DNA of 64,000 nt from Mycobacterium sp. 1423905.2 (GCF_001673155.1 NZ_LZLE01000366.1:1-64000); one strand, 5' to 3'; positions 1 through 9,496 are shown, counted from the stretch's first letter. Notes: generated from the sequence alone by a model not told the origin. Made by a program: numbers and translations.

Positions 1-175
1 ACGAACCGAACCCATGCAGCAGGATGACCAGAGGGCGTGCTGTCGCCGGTTCGGTGGGCGCGTCCGAGGTGGGCGGCAACGCTTCCACGACATGGAATCG
101 GATGCCGTTGGCGTGGACGTCGAGGTGGCGCCAAGGCCCGTCGATGCGGGTGATCGACGGATCGGGTGCCGGCAT
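1..175 (-). CDS. ephE: Epoxide hydrolase EphE-like, N-terminal 58 codons (gene runs off the window)
   Basis: This is the start of an alpha/beta-hydrolase gene. The visible part begins MPAPDPSITRIDGPWRHLDV and ends in the oxyanion-loop motif HGFGS, which follows a hydrophobic strand (PLVILL) as in epoxide hydrolases and related esterases. The ATG at 175 follows directly on the TAG stop of the upstream membrane-protein gene, so the two are co-transcribed. In M. tuberculosis ephE (Rv3670) sits in the same place next to Rv3669. Nucleophile, acid and catalytic His lie outside the window, so substrate class cannot be judged. Confidence 0.85.
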   Translation of the reverse strand, partial: MPAPDPSITRIDGPWRHLDVHANGIRFHVVEALPPTSDAPTEPATARPLVILLHGFGS

Positions 176-694
176 CTACCAGCCCGAGGGGTCGGCCGGC
201 GTGGTGTCCGACGTGATCGCTTTGGCCTTGGCGGCCGCGTTCTTCTCATGGCCCGGGGTCAACGCGTCGCGCGTCTCCTTGACCGAGGCGATGGTCTGGC
301 GCGGGCCTCGGATACGACGCACTTTCAAGAAGCCCAGCAACGCGAGCACGGCGGTGACCACCACCATGATCCCGAAGACGATGAGGAAGGCCGCCCACCG
401 CCAGATCCAGTTGTCGAGCAGTTCGGCGAGGAAGAAGAAGAAAAAGAAGGTCGAGTAGAACAGCACGACCAGCGCGGCAATAAAGAAGACGCTGCCGGTC
501 AGACCCTTCTTGACATCGCGGGTGATCTCGGCGCGGGCCAGCTCCACTTCCGCCCTGACCAGCGTCGACACCTGCGTAGTCGCGTCTTTGATCAGGTCAC
601 CGATCGACGGCTCGCCAGCCCTGGCATGCGGATCGGCCAACGGAATGGTGGTCAGCGTGCTGGGCACACCGTTCTTGCGATCAGGTTTGCTCAC
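176..694 (-). CDS. Phage-holin-family (DUF1469-like) membrane protein, Rv3669 homologue
   Basis: A 172-residue protein with a polar N-terminus, an amphipathic region at about 30-62 and two hydrophobic segments at about 69-91 and 98-123, followed by a basic and then polar tail. This is the layout of actinobacterial phage holin family proteins; no lytic function is implied. TM1 contains an unbroken run of six Phe (83-88), written in purine-rich DNA on the + strand (about 430-450). The GTG at 694 was chosen because it is preceded by GAGAGGA at good spacing and gives the length I recall for Rv3669; an upstream extension to 814 is possible but has poor coding character. The stop abuts the ephE ATG. 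Confidence 0.8.
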   Translation of the reverse strand: MSKPDRKNGVPSTLTTIPLADPHARAGEPSIGDLIKDATTQVSTLVRAEVELARAEITRDVKKGLTGSVFFIAALVVLFYSTFFFFFFLAELLDNWIWRWAAFLIVFGIMVVVTAVLALLGFLKVRRIRGPRQTIASVKETRDALTPGHEKNAAAKAKAITSDTTPADPSGW

Positions 695-916
695 AGACGG
701 TCCTCTCGGTGTGACTGCCCGCGGTGCGCGGTCGTCGCGGTTTATGTTGCCATGGCCTTCGGCGCGGTACGAGGCCAGCCGATCGCGGTGGGGGTTACCC
801 GCAACGCAGTGCAAAAATTGACGATGGCGGTCATTTCGGGCATCGCTGTGGTTGTGTGGAGATCATCTAGACTGCCCCTGGTTTTCCGAGTCCCCCAACG
901 TGACGGGAGTATCGCT

Positions 917-1612
917 GTGCAGACGGCGCACCGCGGCTTTGCCGCGGCGATCGGGGCGGTGCTCCTGAGTTTTGTGTTCCTGCCCGCCAATAGCGCGGGT
1001 GCCGACGACCGCGTGCCGTTGGGTGGGGGCGCGGGCATCGTCGTGAACACCGGCACGTTGTGCACCCTGACTGCCATCGGGCACGACAAGAACGGTGATC
1101 TCATCGGCTTCACCTCCGCGCACTGTGGTGGTCCGGGTGCGCCGGTGGCCGCCGAGGGTGCGGAGAACCGGGGTCCGGTGGGGACCATGGTCGCCGGTAA
1201 CGACATCCTCGACTACGCCGTGATCAGATTCGATCCGGCCAAGGTCATTCCGGTCAACAACTTCAATGGCTTCGCCATCAACGGGATTGGGCCGGATCCG
1301 GTTGTCGGCCAAGTCGCGTGCAAACAAGGCCGCACCACGGGCAATTCGTGCGGCGTGACCTGGGGCCCGGGTCAGGATGCGGGCAGCATCGTGATGCAGG
1401 TGTGTGGCGGACCCGGCGACTCGGGTGCGCCGGTCACGGTCGACAACATGTTGGTCGGCATGATCCACGGGGCGTTCAGTGACAACCTGCCCAGCTGCGT
1501 CACCAAGTACATTCCATTGCATACTCCGGCGGTGGTGATGTCGATCAACGCAGACCTGGACGACATCAATGCCAAGAACCGGCCGGGTTCGGCGTTCGTT
1601 CCTATCGGCTAG
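917..1612 (+). CDS. Secreted chymotrypsin-like serine protease, Rv3668c homologue
   Basis: 231 residues starting at a GTG with GGGAG upstream. Residues 1-28 form a signal peptide (hydrophobic core AAIGAVLLSFVFL ending ANSAGA). The catalytic triad of an S1-type protease is visible: His69 in TSAHCG, Asp99 in NDILDYAVI and Ser169 in GGPGDSGAPV. Cysteines (49, 70, 135, 145, 163 and one near the C-terminus) fit extracytoplasmic disulphides; Cys49-Cys70 across the His loop is typical. It is convergent with acs, with only 3 nt between the stop codons. The reading frame stays open far upstream, but that part is an out-of-phase shadow of the membrane-protein gene on the other strand. Substrate is unknown. 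Confidence 0.88.
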   Translation: MQTAHRGFAAAIGAVLLSFVFLPANSAGADDRVPLGGGAGIVVNTGTLCTLTAIGHDKNGDLIGFTSAHCGGPGAPVAAEGAENRGPVGTMVAGNDILDYAVIRFDPAKVIPVNNFNGFAINGIGPDPVVGQVACKQGRTTGNSCGVTWGPGQDAGSIVMQVCGGPGDSGAPVTVDNMLVGMIHGAFSDNLPSCVTKYIPLHTPAVVMSINADLDDINAKNRPGSAFVPIG

Positions 1613-1615
1613 TCG

Positions 1616-3568
1616 CTACTTGGCGGCGCGGATTGCGTCGAAAACGTTGGGGTCCAACAACGTCGACGTGTCACCCAGGTCCCGGTTCTCGCCGATGTCG
1701 CGCAACAGCCGGCGCATGATCTTGCCGCTGCGGGTCTTGGGCAGCTCGGGCACGACGTGTATCTCCCGGGGCCGGGCGATCGGAGAAATCTCCTTGGCGA
1801 CTTGGTCGCGCAACTCGTCGACGATGCCGTCATGCGCTTCGGTGTCGGCGCGTAATACGACGAAGGCGCTGATCGCCTGGCCGGTGGTCTCGTCGGTGAC
1901 GCCCACCACCGCGGCCTCGGCCACCCCGGAATGCCCGACAAGCGCGGACTCCACCTCCGCGGTCGAGATCCGATGCCCGGAAATGTTCATCACGTCATCG
2001 ATGCGGCCCAACACCCATATTGCGCCGTCGGAGTCGAAGCGGGCACCGTCGCCGGCAAAGTAGTAACCCTTGTCGGCGAATTTCGACCAGTACGTTTCCC
2101 GGTAGCGGTCCGGGTCACCCCAGATGCCGCGCAGCATCGAAGGCCACGGTTGGTCCAGCACGAGATAGCCGCTGACATGCTCCCCTTCGTCGGGGCCCGC
2201 ATCGAGCGGATCACCATGATCGTCAACGATTTTCGCCGATATGCCCGGCAACGGGCTCATGGCCGCACCGGGCTTCGCGGCCGCTACGCCAGGCAGCGGA
2301 GAAATCATCGCCGAGCCGGTTTCGGTTTGCCACCAGGTGTCCACCACCGGAACGCGGTTGGCGCCGATGACTTCGCGGTACCAGCGCCAGGCCTCGTGGT
2401 TGATCGGTTCCCCGACCGACCCCAGCAACCGGATAGAGGACAGGTCATGGGCGTCGGGGATTTCCCGGCCCCACTTCATAAAGGTGCGGATCAGCGTGGG
2501 CGCGGCGTAATAAATTGTGACGCCGTATCTTTCGATGATCTGGAAGTGGCGGTGTTCGTCGGGGGTGTTGGGTGTGCCCTCGTAGAGCACCTCGGTGAGG
2601 CCGTTGGCCAGCGGACCGTAGACCCCGTAGGTGTGTCCGGTGACCCAGCCGATGTCGGCGGTGCACCAGAACACGTCGGTGTCGGGTTTGACGTCGAAGA
2701 TGGTGTGCACGGTGAAAGCGGTCTGAGTCAGGTAGCCGCCGCTGGTGTGCACGATGCCTTTGGGCTTGCCGGTGGTGCCCGAGGTGTACAGCAGGAACAG
2801 CGGGTGCTCGGAATCGAACGCTTGGGCAGTATGTTCGCCCGCGGCCGAGTCGACGACCTCATGCCACCACAGGTCGCGCTCGTCGTTCCAGGAGACGTCA
2901 ATCCCCGTGCGGCGCACCACCAGAACGTGTTCGATGGGACTGTCCGGGTCAGCGACGGCCTCGTCGGCGGCGTCTTTGAGGGACGCCGGTCTGCCGCGCC
3001 GGAATTGTCCGTCGGCGGTGACGAGCAGTTTGGCCTGGGCATCGGAGATGCGCGCTTTGAGCGCTTTGGCGGTGAACCCGCCGAAGACCACGCTGTGCAT
3101 CAGTCCCAGCCGCGCGCAGGCCAGCATCGTGATGACGGCCTCCGGGATCAAGGGCAGGTAGATCGCGACGCGGTCGCCGGCGACCAGGCCGAGGTCGGTG
3201 ATCGCGTTGGCCGCTTTGCTCACTTCGGTCAGCAGGTCCGCGTAGGTCAGGGTGCGGCGATCGTCGGCGGGCTCGCCTTCCCAGTAGATGGCGACCCGAT
3301 CACCGTGGCCGGCCTCGACGTGGCGATCCACGCAGTTGTAGGCGACGTTGAGCTGGCCGCCCACGAACCACTTGGCGAACGGGGGATCGGACCAGTCCAG
3401 CACCTCGTCGAATGGCTTGGCCCAGGACAGCCGGTCGGCTTGCTTGGCCCAGAACGCCAAACGGTCTTCCTCGGCTTCTTGATACAGCTCGGCGCGGGCG
3501 TTTGCCTGTTCGGCGAACCGCTCCGGTGGCGGGTAGGACGACGGGACTTCGGACGTGGCGTCAGTCAC
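1616..3568 (-). CDS. acs: Acetyl-CoA synthetase
   Basis: 650 residues, the usual size of AMP-forming acetyl-CoA synthetase, which activates acetate to acetyl-AMP and then acetyl-CoA. Visible motifs are the P-loop-like LLYTSGTTGKPKGIVHTSGG, the hinge and C-terminal region around MNISGHRISTAEVESAL, and the catalytic/regulatory lysine motif KTRSGKIMRR with Lys616. In mycobacteria the equivalent lysine is acetylated by the cAMP-dependent acetyltransferase Pat, which switches the enzyme off, so the same control is likely. It is divergent from dppA, with 69 nt between the starts. Equivalent to Rv3667. Confidence 0.97.
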   Translation of the reverse strand: MTDATSEVPSSYPPPERFAEQANARAELYQEAEEDRLAFWAKQADRLSWAKPFDEVLDWSDPPFAKWFVGGQLNVAYNCVDRHVEAGHGDRVAIYWEGEPADDRRTLTYADLLTEVSKAANAITDLGLVAGDRVAIYLPLIPEAVITMLACARLGLMHSVVFGGFTAKALKARISDAQAKLLVTADGQFRRGRPASLKDAADEAVADPDSPIEHVLVVRRTGIDVSWNDERDLWWHEVVDSAAGEHTAQAFDSEHPLFLLYTSGTTGKPKGIVHTSGGYLTQTAFTVHTIFDVKPDTDVFWCTADIGWVTGHTYGVYGPLANGLTEVLYEGTPNTPDEHRHFQIIERYGVTIYYAAPTLIRTFMKWGREIPDAHDLSSIRLLGSVGEPINHEAWRWYREVIGANRVPVVDTWWQTETGSAMISPLPGVAAAKPGAAMSPLPGISAKIVDDHGDPLDAGPDEGEHVSGYLVLDQPWPSMLRGIWGDPDRYRETYWSKFADKGYYFAGDGARFDSDGAIWVLGRIDDVMNISGHRISTAEVESALVGHSGVAEAAVVGVTDETTGQAISAFVVLRADTEAHDGIVDELRDQVAKEISPIARPREIHVVPELPKTRSGKIMRRLLRDIGENRDLGDTSTLLDPNVFDAIRAAK

Positions 3569-3637
3569 CCTGTGAGCCTAAAGCGTGTCGAAGCGGCCGT
3601 CACGACCAAGGGCCCGCGGTCCCCTAGGGTCGGAGTC

Positions 3638-5260
3638 ATGGGTCGCAAGCAGGCCGTGCTGGCCGCCGTGGCTGCCGCTGTGTTGGCGGTCGCGCCGGTG
3701 GCCGCCTGTGGCGGCGGCGCGCTGACCCCCGATGTCGTGCTGGTCAACGGCGGTGAGCCGCCGAACCCGTTGATCCCCACCAGCACCAACGACAGCAACG
3801 GCGGTCGCATCGTCGATCGATTGTTCGCGGGTCTGATGTCGTATGACGCCGCCGGCCGGCCATCGCCGGAGGTCGCCCAATCGATCGAGACGACCGACAA
3901 CGTCAACTACCGGATCACCCTGAAGCCGGGGTGGAAATTCACCGACGGTTCACCCGTGACAGCCCATTCGTTCGTCAACGCGTGGAATTACGGGGCCCTG
4001 AGCGCCAATGCTCAACTGCAGCAGAGCTTCTTCAGCCCGATCGATGGCTTCGACGAGGTGGCCGGCCCGGCAACCGGTGATACCCAGCAGACGATGTCGG
4101 GGCTGCATGTGGTCAACGACCTGGAATTCACCGTGCGGCTCAAGGCGCCCACCATCGACTTCACCCTGCGACTGGGGCACAGCTCGTTCTACCCGCTCCC
4201 GGATGTTGCGTTTCGGGACATGGCCGCGTTCGGCCGCAGTCCTATCGGCAACGGCCCTTACCAGCTGGCCAGCAGCGCCGACGGGCCGGCGTGGGAACAC
4301 AACGTGCGGATGGACCTGGTACCCAACACCGGCTATCACGGCAACCGTATGCCACGCAACAAGGGGCTGCGCTTCGAGTTCTACGCCAACCTGGACACCG
4401 CGTACTCCGACTTGTTGTCCGGCAATCTCGATGTGCTGGACACGATTCCGTCGAGCGCCTTGACGATCTATCGGCGCGATCTGGGGAGCAACGCGGCCGG
4501 CGGGCCGGCCGCAGTCAACCAGTTCTTGGACACCCCGTTGCGTCTGCCGCACTTCGGCGGTGAAGAGGGCAGGTTGCGCCGACTGGCGCTGTCGGCCGCC
4601 ATCAACCGACCACAGATCTGCAAGCAGATCTTCGCCGACACCCGTGCCCCGGCGCGCGACTTCACCGCCGAGTCGCTGCCGGGGTTCGACCCAGACATTC
4701 CCGGACACGAGGCCCTGGACTTCAATCCCGAACGAGCGCGCCAACTTTGGGCACAAGCCAACGCCATCTCCCCGTGGGCTGGCCGCTATCCGATCGCCTA
4801 TAACGCCGACAGCGGACATCAGGATTGGGTGGACGCGGTGGCCAACAGCATCAAGAACGTCCTGGGCATCGACGCAGCCGGTGCGCCCCAGCCCACCTTC
4901 GCCGCGTTGCGTACCCAGATCACCAATCGCACCATCGACAGCGCCTTCCGCGCCGGCTGGCAAGGGGACTACCCGTCGAAGATGGAATTCTTGGCGCCGC
5001 TGTTCGCCACCGGCGCAGGATCCAACGACGTCGGCTATTCCAGCCGGGAGTTCGACTCGGCCTTGGCCAAAGCCGAAGCCGCGCCCACCCTGCCCGAGGC
5101 CAGCGTGCTGGCCAACGACGCGCAGCGAATCCTGTTGCACGACATGCCTAGTGTGCCGCTGTGGTACTACATCAGCGTGGTGGGCTGGTCACCCGAGGTC
5201 AGCAACGTCACGGTCACATGGAACGGCTTGCCGGACTACGAACACATCGTCAAGGCCTGA
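3638..5260 (+). CDS. dppA: Dipeptide/heme ABC transporter substrate-binding lipoprotein DppA
   Basis: 540 residues. A lipoprotein signal peptide ends in VAAC with the lipidated Cys at residue 24. The rest is a family-5 extracellular solute-binding protein (residues about 30-540), with typical segments such as the N-terminal GGEPPNPLIP and the mid-protein SPIGNGPYQL. In M. tuberculosis the DppABCD system imports peptides and heme, and DppA is the periplasmic binder. First gene of dppABCD; only 1 nt separates it from dppB. The ATG at 3638 was chosen because the lipoprotein signal begins there. Confidence 0.95.
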   Translation: MGRKQAVLAAVAAAVLAVAPVAACGGGALTPDVVLVNGGEPPNPLIPTSTNDSNGGRIVDRLFAGLMSYDAAGRPSPEVAQSIETTDNVNYRITLKPGWKFTDGSPVTAHSFVNAWNYGALSANAQLQQSFFSPIDGFDEVAGPATGDTQQTMSGLHVVNDLEFTVRLKAPTIDFTLRLGHSSFYPLPDVAFRDMAAFGRSPIGNGPYQLASSADGPAWEHNVRMDLVPNTGYHGNRMPRNKGLRFEFYANLDTAYSDLLSGNLDVLDTIPSSALTIYRRDLGSNAAGGPAAVNQFLDTPLRLPHFGGEEGRLRRLALSAAINRPQICKQIFADTRAPARDFTAESLPGFDPDIPGHEALDFNPERARQLWAQANAISPWAGRYPIAYNADSGHQDWVDAVANSIKNVLGIDAAGAPQPTFAALRTQITNRTIDSAFRAGWQGDYPSKMEFLAPLFATGAGSNDVGYSSREFDSALAKAEAAPTLPEASVLANDAQRILLHDMPSVPLWYYISVVGWSPEVSNVTVTWNGLPDYEHIVKA

Positions 5261-5261
5261 C

Positions 5262-6188
5262 ATGGGTTGGTATGTCGCACGCCGGATCGCGATCATGGTG
5301 CCCGTCTTTCTGGGCGCCACGTTGCTCATCTACGGCATGGTGTTCCTGCTGCCCGGGGACCCCTTGGCCGCCTTGGCCGGTGACCGGCCGTTGACTCCGG
5401 CAGTGGCCGCCCAGTTGCGGGCCCGCTATCATCTCGATGATCCGTTCCTGCTGCAGTACCTCCGTTATCTCGGCGGCCTGGTGCACGGCGATCTCGGCCG
5501 AGCCTATTCCGGATTACCGGTGAGAAGCGTGCTGGCACATGCCTTTCCGGTCACCATCCGATTGGCGCTCATCGCTCTGGTCGTGGAGGCGGTGTTCGGG
5601 ATCGCCTTCGGCGTCATCGCCGGCCTGCGCCAGGGTGGTTTCTTCGACGCCACGGTGCTGATCACCGGCCTGGTCATCATCGCCATCCCTATCTTCGTGC
5701 TGGGCTTCCTGGCGCAGTTCGTGTTCGGCGTGCGGCTGGGCATTGCGCCGGTGACCGTCGGTGAGCGGGCCACCCTCGGGCGACTGCTACTGCCCGGCAT
5801 CGTGTTGGGTGCGGTGTCGTTCGCCTACGTGGTGCGATTGACTCGCTCGGCGGTGGCGGCCAACGCCCATGCCGATTACGTCCGCACCGCCACGGCCAAA
5901 GGGTTGTCCCGGCCGCGGGTGATCACGGTGCACATTCTGCGCAATTCGCTGATTCCGGTGGTGACGTTCCTGGGCGCCGATCTGGGCGCCCTGATGGGCG
6001 GGGCTATCGTGACGGAGGGAATTTTCAACATCCATGGCGTCGGCGGTGTGCTGTACCAAGCGGTCACCCGGCAGGAGGCCCCGACCGTCGTGTCGATCGT
6101 GACGGTGCTCGTCCTCATTTACTTGATCACCAACCTCGTGGTCGATCTGCTCTACGCCGTACTGGACCCGAGGATTCGCTATGGCTGA
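5262..6188 (+). CDS. dppB: Dipeptide ABC transporter permease DppB
   Basis: 308-residue inner-membrane permease of the DppB/OppB type. It starts with a hydrophobic helix (MGWYVARRIAIMVPVFLGAT), has about six membrane segments, and carries the EAA loop near residues 200-215 (YVRTATAKGLSRPRVITVHI) that contacts the ATPase. It starts 1 nt after dppA stops and overlaps dppC by 8 nt, so translation is coupled. Confidence 0.95.
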   Translation: MGWYVARRIAIMVPVFLGATLLIYGMVFLLPGDPLAALAGDRPLTPAVAAQLRARYHLDDPFLLQYLRYLGGLVHGDLGRAYSGLPVRSVLAHAFPVTIRLALIALVVEAVFGIAFGVIAGLRQGGFFDATVLITGLVIIAIPIFVLGFLAQFVFGVRLGIAPVTVGERATLGRLLLPGIVLGAVSFAYVVRLTRSAVAANAHADYVRTATAKGLSRPRVITVHILRNSLIPVVTFLGADLGALMGGAIVTEGIFNIHGVGGVLYQAVTRQEAPTVVSIVTVLVLIYLITNLVVDLLYAVLDPRIRYG

Positions 6189-7044
6189 ACGCAGCGGAGT
6201 GTGGCTCGACATCTGGTACGGATTGCGGCGACGTCCGAAATTTGTGGTGGCCGCCGTCCTGATCGCGATCATCCTCCTGATCGCGGTCTTCCCGGCGATG
6301 TTCACCGGAGCCGACCCGACCTATGCCGATCCCAGCCAGAGTCTGACTCCGCCTTCGGCAGCGCACTGGTTCGGCACTGACCTGCAGGGACATGACATCT
6401 ACGCGCGCACCGTCTACGGTGCACGGGCTTCGGTGACCGTCGGGGTTGGCGCGACTTTGGCGGTGTTCATCGTGGGCGGGGCGCTGGGCGCGCTGGCCGG
6501 CTTCTACGGCGGGTGGGCCGACGCGGTGGTATCGCGGCTGACCGATGTGTTCTTCGGGCTGCCGTTGCTGCTGGGCGCCATCGTGTTGATGCAAGTCCTG
6601 CACCACCGCACGGTGTGGACCGTCATCGCTATCCTCGCGCTGTTCGGTTGGCCGCAGGTGGCGCGAATCGCCCGCGGCGCGGTGCTCGAAGTCCGGGGCA
6701 GCGACTACGTTCTGGCGGCGAAAGCCCTCGGGTTGAGCAGATTTCAGATCCTGGTGCGCCACGCATTGCCCAACGCGCTGGGGCCGGTGATCGCGGTGGC
6801 CACCATAACGTTGGGCATCTTCATCGTCACCGAGGCGACGTTGTCCTACCTGGGGGTCGGGTTGCCGACGACGGAGGTGTCGTGGGGTGGTGACATCAAC
6901 ATGGCCCAGACCCGGTTGCGGGCGGGTTCGCCGATCCTGTTCTACCCGGCGGGCGCCCTGGCGATCACCGTGCTGGCGTTCATGATGATGGGTGACGCCC
7001 TGCGCGATGCGCTGGACCCGGCGTCACGGGCATGGCGAGCATGA
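6181..7044 (+). CDS. dppC: Dipeptide ABC transporter permease DppC
   Basis: 287-residue second permease, of the DppC/OppC type. An N-terminal segment (about 20-40) is followed by an extracytoplasmic stretch with HWFGTDLQGHD, the family hallmark (FGTDxxGRD), then five membrane segments. The EAA loop is at about 178-198 (SDYVLAAKALGLSRFQILVR). It overlaps dppB by 8 nt and dppD by 4 nt. Confidence 0.94.
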   Translation: MAERSGVWLDIWYGLRRRPKFVVAAVLIAIILLIAVFPAMFTGADPTYADPSQSLTPPSAAHWFGTDLQGHDIYARTVYGARASVTVGVGATLAVFIVGGALGALAGFYGGWADAVVSRLTDVFFGLPLLLGAIVLMQVLHHRTVWTVIAILALFGWPQVARIARGAVLEVRGSDYVLAAKALGLSRFQILVRHALPNALGPVIAVATITLGIFIVTEATLSYLGVGLPTTEVSWGGDINMAQTRLRAGSPILFYPAGALAITVLAFMMMGDALRDALDPASRAWRA

Positions 7045-8693
7045 GTCACGCATCGTCGCCGCTGTTGTCGGTACAGGGACTGGAAGTTCGGTTCGGCGCC
7101 GACGCACCGGCGGTCTGCGGCGTGGATCTGACGGTGGGCCACGGCAGTACCGTTGCGGTGGTAGGGGAGTCAGGGTCGGGGAAATCCACCACCGCCGCTG
7201 CTGTCCTGGGTTTGCTGTCACCCGGCGGACGAATCACCGCCGGACGCATCCTGTTCGACGGTCGCGATATCACCTCGGCTGACCGGCGGGTGCTGCGCTC
7301 GATCCGCGGCCGGGAGATCGGCTATGTGCCGCAGGATCCGATGACCAACCTCAACCCGGTCTGGAAGGTCGGTTTCCAAGTCCGAGAATCGTTGCGTGTC
7401 AACGCCAGCGGTCGGGAGGCGCGACTACGGGCGGTTGAGTTGCTGGCCGAAGCGGGTATGCCGAACCCGGCCATTCAGGCCGGCCGGTACCCGCACCAAC
7501 TGTCGGGCGGCATGTGCCAGCGGGCACTGATCGCCATCGGGCTGGCCGGCCGACCGCGGCTGCTCATCGCCGACGAGCCGACGTCCGCGCTGGACGTGAC
7601 CGTGCAGCGGCAAGTCCTCGACCATCTGCAACACCTGACCGACGAACTGGGCACCGCGCTGCTGCTGATCACCCACGACTTGGCGCTGGCCGCCGAGCGA
7701 GCCGAATCCGTGGCAGTCATGCACCGGGGGGTGGTCGTAGAATCCGGTGCGGCGCAGCGCATTCTGTCCGATCCGCAACACGAGTACACGCGACGTCTGG
7801 TGGCTGCGGCCCCGTCGGTGGCCGCACGTGACACTCGGTCGGCGCAGCTGCGGGCTCGGGTGGCCAGCGCGGCCGCCGAACACGCCGGTGAACGCGGCGA
7901 CATTCTGGTCGCCACCGAGCTGACCAAGACCTACCGGGAATCGCGCGGTGCGCCGTGGCGGCGAGCGGAGTTCCGCGCGGTGGACGCGGTGTCGTTTCGG
8001 CTGCGTCGGGCCAGCACCCTGGCCATCGTCGGGGAGTCAGGGTCGGGCAAGTCGACAGTGGCGCGCATGGTGTTGGGTCTGCTGCGACCGTCGTCGGGGA
8101 CGGTGGTCTTCGACGGTGAACAGATCAGCGACACCATGAATCGCGGCCAGGCCCTGGCCTTTCGCCGCCGGATACAACCGGTGTTCCAAAACCCCTACAG
8201 CAGTCTGGATCCCATGTACTCGGTGGACCGCGCCATCGAGGAACCGCTGCGCATCCATAAGGTAGGCGACCGCGCCCAGCGTCAGCGAGCGGTGCGCGAG
8301 CTGATCGATCAGGTGGCGTTGCCGTCGTCGGTACTGGGTCGGCTGCCTCGGGAGCTGTCGGGGGGACAGCGGCAACGGGTCGCCATCGCGCGCGCGTTGG
8401 CGCTGCGCCCGGACGTGCTGGTGTGTGACGAGGCGGTATCGGCGCTCGACGTGGTGGTGCAGGCCCAGATCCTTCAGCTGTTGGGCGAACTGCAGGCCGA
8501 TCTCGGGTTGACTTATCTGTTCATCAGCCACGACCTCGCCGTGATCCGGCAGATCGCTGACGAGGTGCTGGTGATGCGGGCCGGACGCGTGGTGGAGCAC
8601 GCCCCGACCGAGGAGGTGTTCGATCGGCCCCGCCACGAGTACACCCGACAGTTGCTGGAGGCCATTCCGGGTGCGCCCGCGGGATCCCGATAG
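7041..8693 (+). CDS. dppD: Dipeptide ABC transporter duplicated ATPase DppD
   Basis: 550 residues containing two complete ABC nucleotide-binding domains in tandem (a DppD-DppF fusion). The first half has Walker A GESGSGKST (about 42-50), signature LSGGMCQRALIA and Walker B LLIADEP; the second half has a second GESGSGKST, signature LSGGQRQRVAIARAL and Walker B VLVCDEA. Each half ends with the oligopeptide-ATPase tail including HEYTRxL. The ATG at 7041 overlaps the dppC stop as ATGA; an in-frame ATG at 7032 is an alternative. It powers DppBC and completes the importer, since both ATPase functions are in one chain. Confidence 0.94.
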   Translation: MSHASSPLLSVQGLEVRFGADAPAVCGVDLTVGHGSTVAVVGESGSGKSTTAAAVLGLLSPGGRITAGRILFDGRDITSADRRVLRSIRGREIGYVPQDPMTNLNPVWKVGFQVRESLRVNASGREARLRAVELLAEAGMPNPAIQAGRYPHQLSGGMCQRALIAIGLAGRPRLLIADEPTSALDVTVQRQVLDHLQHLTDELGTALLLITHDLALAAERAESVAVMHRGVVVESGAAQRILSDPQHEYTRRLVAAAPSVAARDTRSAQLRARVASAAAEHAGERGDILVATELTKTYRESRGAPWRRAEFRAVDAVSFRLRRASTLAIVGESGSGKSTVARMVLGLLRPSSGTVVFDGEQISDTMNRGQALAFRRRIQPVFQNPYSSLDPMYSVDRAIEEPLRIHKVGDRAQRQRAVRELIDQVALPSSVLGRLPRELSGGQRQRVAIARALALRPDVLVCDEAVSALDVVVQAQILQLLGELQADLGLTYLFISHDLAVIRQIADEVLVMRAGRVVEHAPTEEVFDRPRHEYTRQLLEAIPGAPAGSR

Positions 8694-8704
8694 GTTGGCA
8701 AGCT

Positions 8705-9463
8705 GTGAAACGAGATCCGTTAGCGCCGTTGATGGAGCTTCCCGGCGTCGCCGAAGCCAGCGACCGGGCCCGCGAGGCGTTGAGCCGGGCTCATCGGCAC
8801 CGGGCGAACCTGCGCGGGTGGCCGGTAACGGCCGCGGAGGCTTCGTTGCGGGCGGCGCGTGCCTCGTCGGTGCTCGACGGCGGGCCGGTGCGGATGGAGG
8901 ACCTGGCCGACGCGGGAGAAGTCAGCGATCCGGTATTCGGTGGCGCGTTGCGGGTGGCCCAAGAGCTCGAAGGCGGCACGGGCACGTTGGTAAGGGTGTG
9001 GCAGCATGCGCCGTTGCAGGCGTTGGCTCGGCTACACATGTTGGCGGCAGCTGACCAGGTCGACGAGGGTCAGCTCGGCCGGCCGCGCACAGATCCCGAG
9101 GTCGGGCCGCGGTTAGCCCTACTCACCGACCTGGTGACCAGCCCGACGCAGGCCGCGGCACCGGTAATTGCCGCGGTCGCACACGGAGAGTTATTGACGC
9201 TCAGGCCATTTGGCAGCGCCGACGGGGTGGTGGCCCGCGCGGTGTCGCGGTTGGTGACGATCGCGACCGGACTCGATCCGCACGGATTGGGTGTCCCGGA
9301 GGTCAGTTGGATGCGCAAGCCGGTCGAGTACCGGGATGCCGCTCGAGGTTTCGCGGAGGGCACTCCGGCCGGGCTGGCCCGCTGGCTGGTGCTGTGTTGC
9401 CGGGCGTTGCGCGCTGGTGCGCAGGAGGCGGTGGCGATCGCCGACGCGATGCCGGGCAAGTAG
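8705..9463 (+). CDS. Degenerate Fic-like protein downstream of dppD, Rv3662c homologue
   Basis: 252 residues from a GTG 11 nt after dppD, so probably part of the dpp transcript. I see a Fic-fold pattern. SSVLDG at 54-59 resembles the Fic inhibitory-helix motif (S/T)xxxE(G/N). ALARLHMLAA (106-115) and GQLGRPR (122-128) fit the helices before the active site. LRPFGSADGVVARAVSRLV (166-184) aligns with the catalytic loop HPFxxGNGRxxR. The essential His is Arg167, and the Asn of GNGR is lost, so AMP-transferase activity is unlikely. No signal peptide or membrane segment. The family assignment is my own pattern match; an unrelated conserved helical protein remains possible. Confidence 0.7.
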   Translation: MKRDPLAPLMELPGVAEASDRAREALSRAHRHRANLRGWPVTAAEASLRAARASSVLDGGPVRMEDLADAGEVSDPVFGGALRVAQELEGGTGTLVRVWQHAPLQALARLHMLAAADQVDEGQLGRPRTDPEVGPRLALLTDLVTSPTQAAAPVIAAVAHGELLTLRPFGSADGVVARAVSRLVTIATGLDPHGLGVPEVSWMRKPVEYRDAARGFAEGTPAGLARWLVLCCRALRAGAQEAVAIADAMPGK

Positions 9464-9496
9464 CTGGGGAGAGACGCCGCTGGGCTCGGCGCAGTG

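Noticed and set aside
430-450. GAA-rich run (six Phe in the membrane protein) as an assembly error
   Set aside because: The frame stays open and the hydrophobic segment is consistent with a membrane helix.
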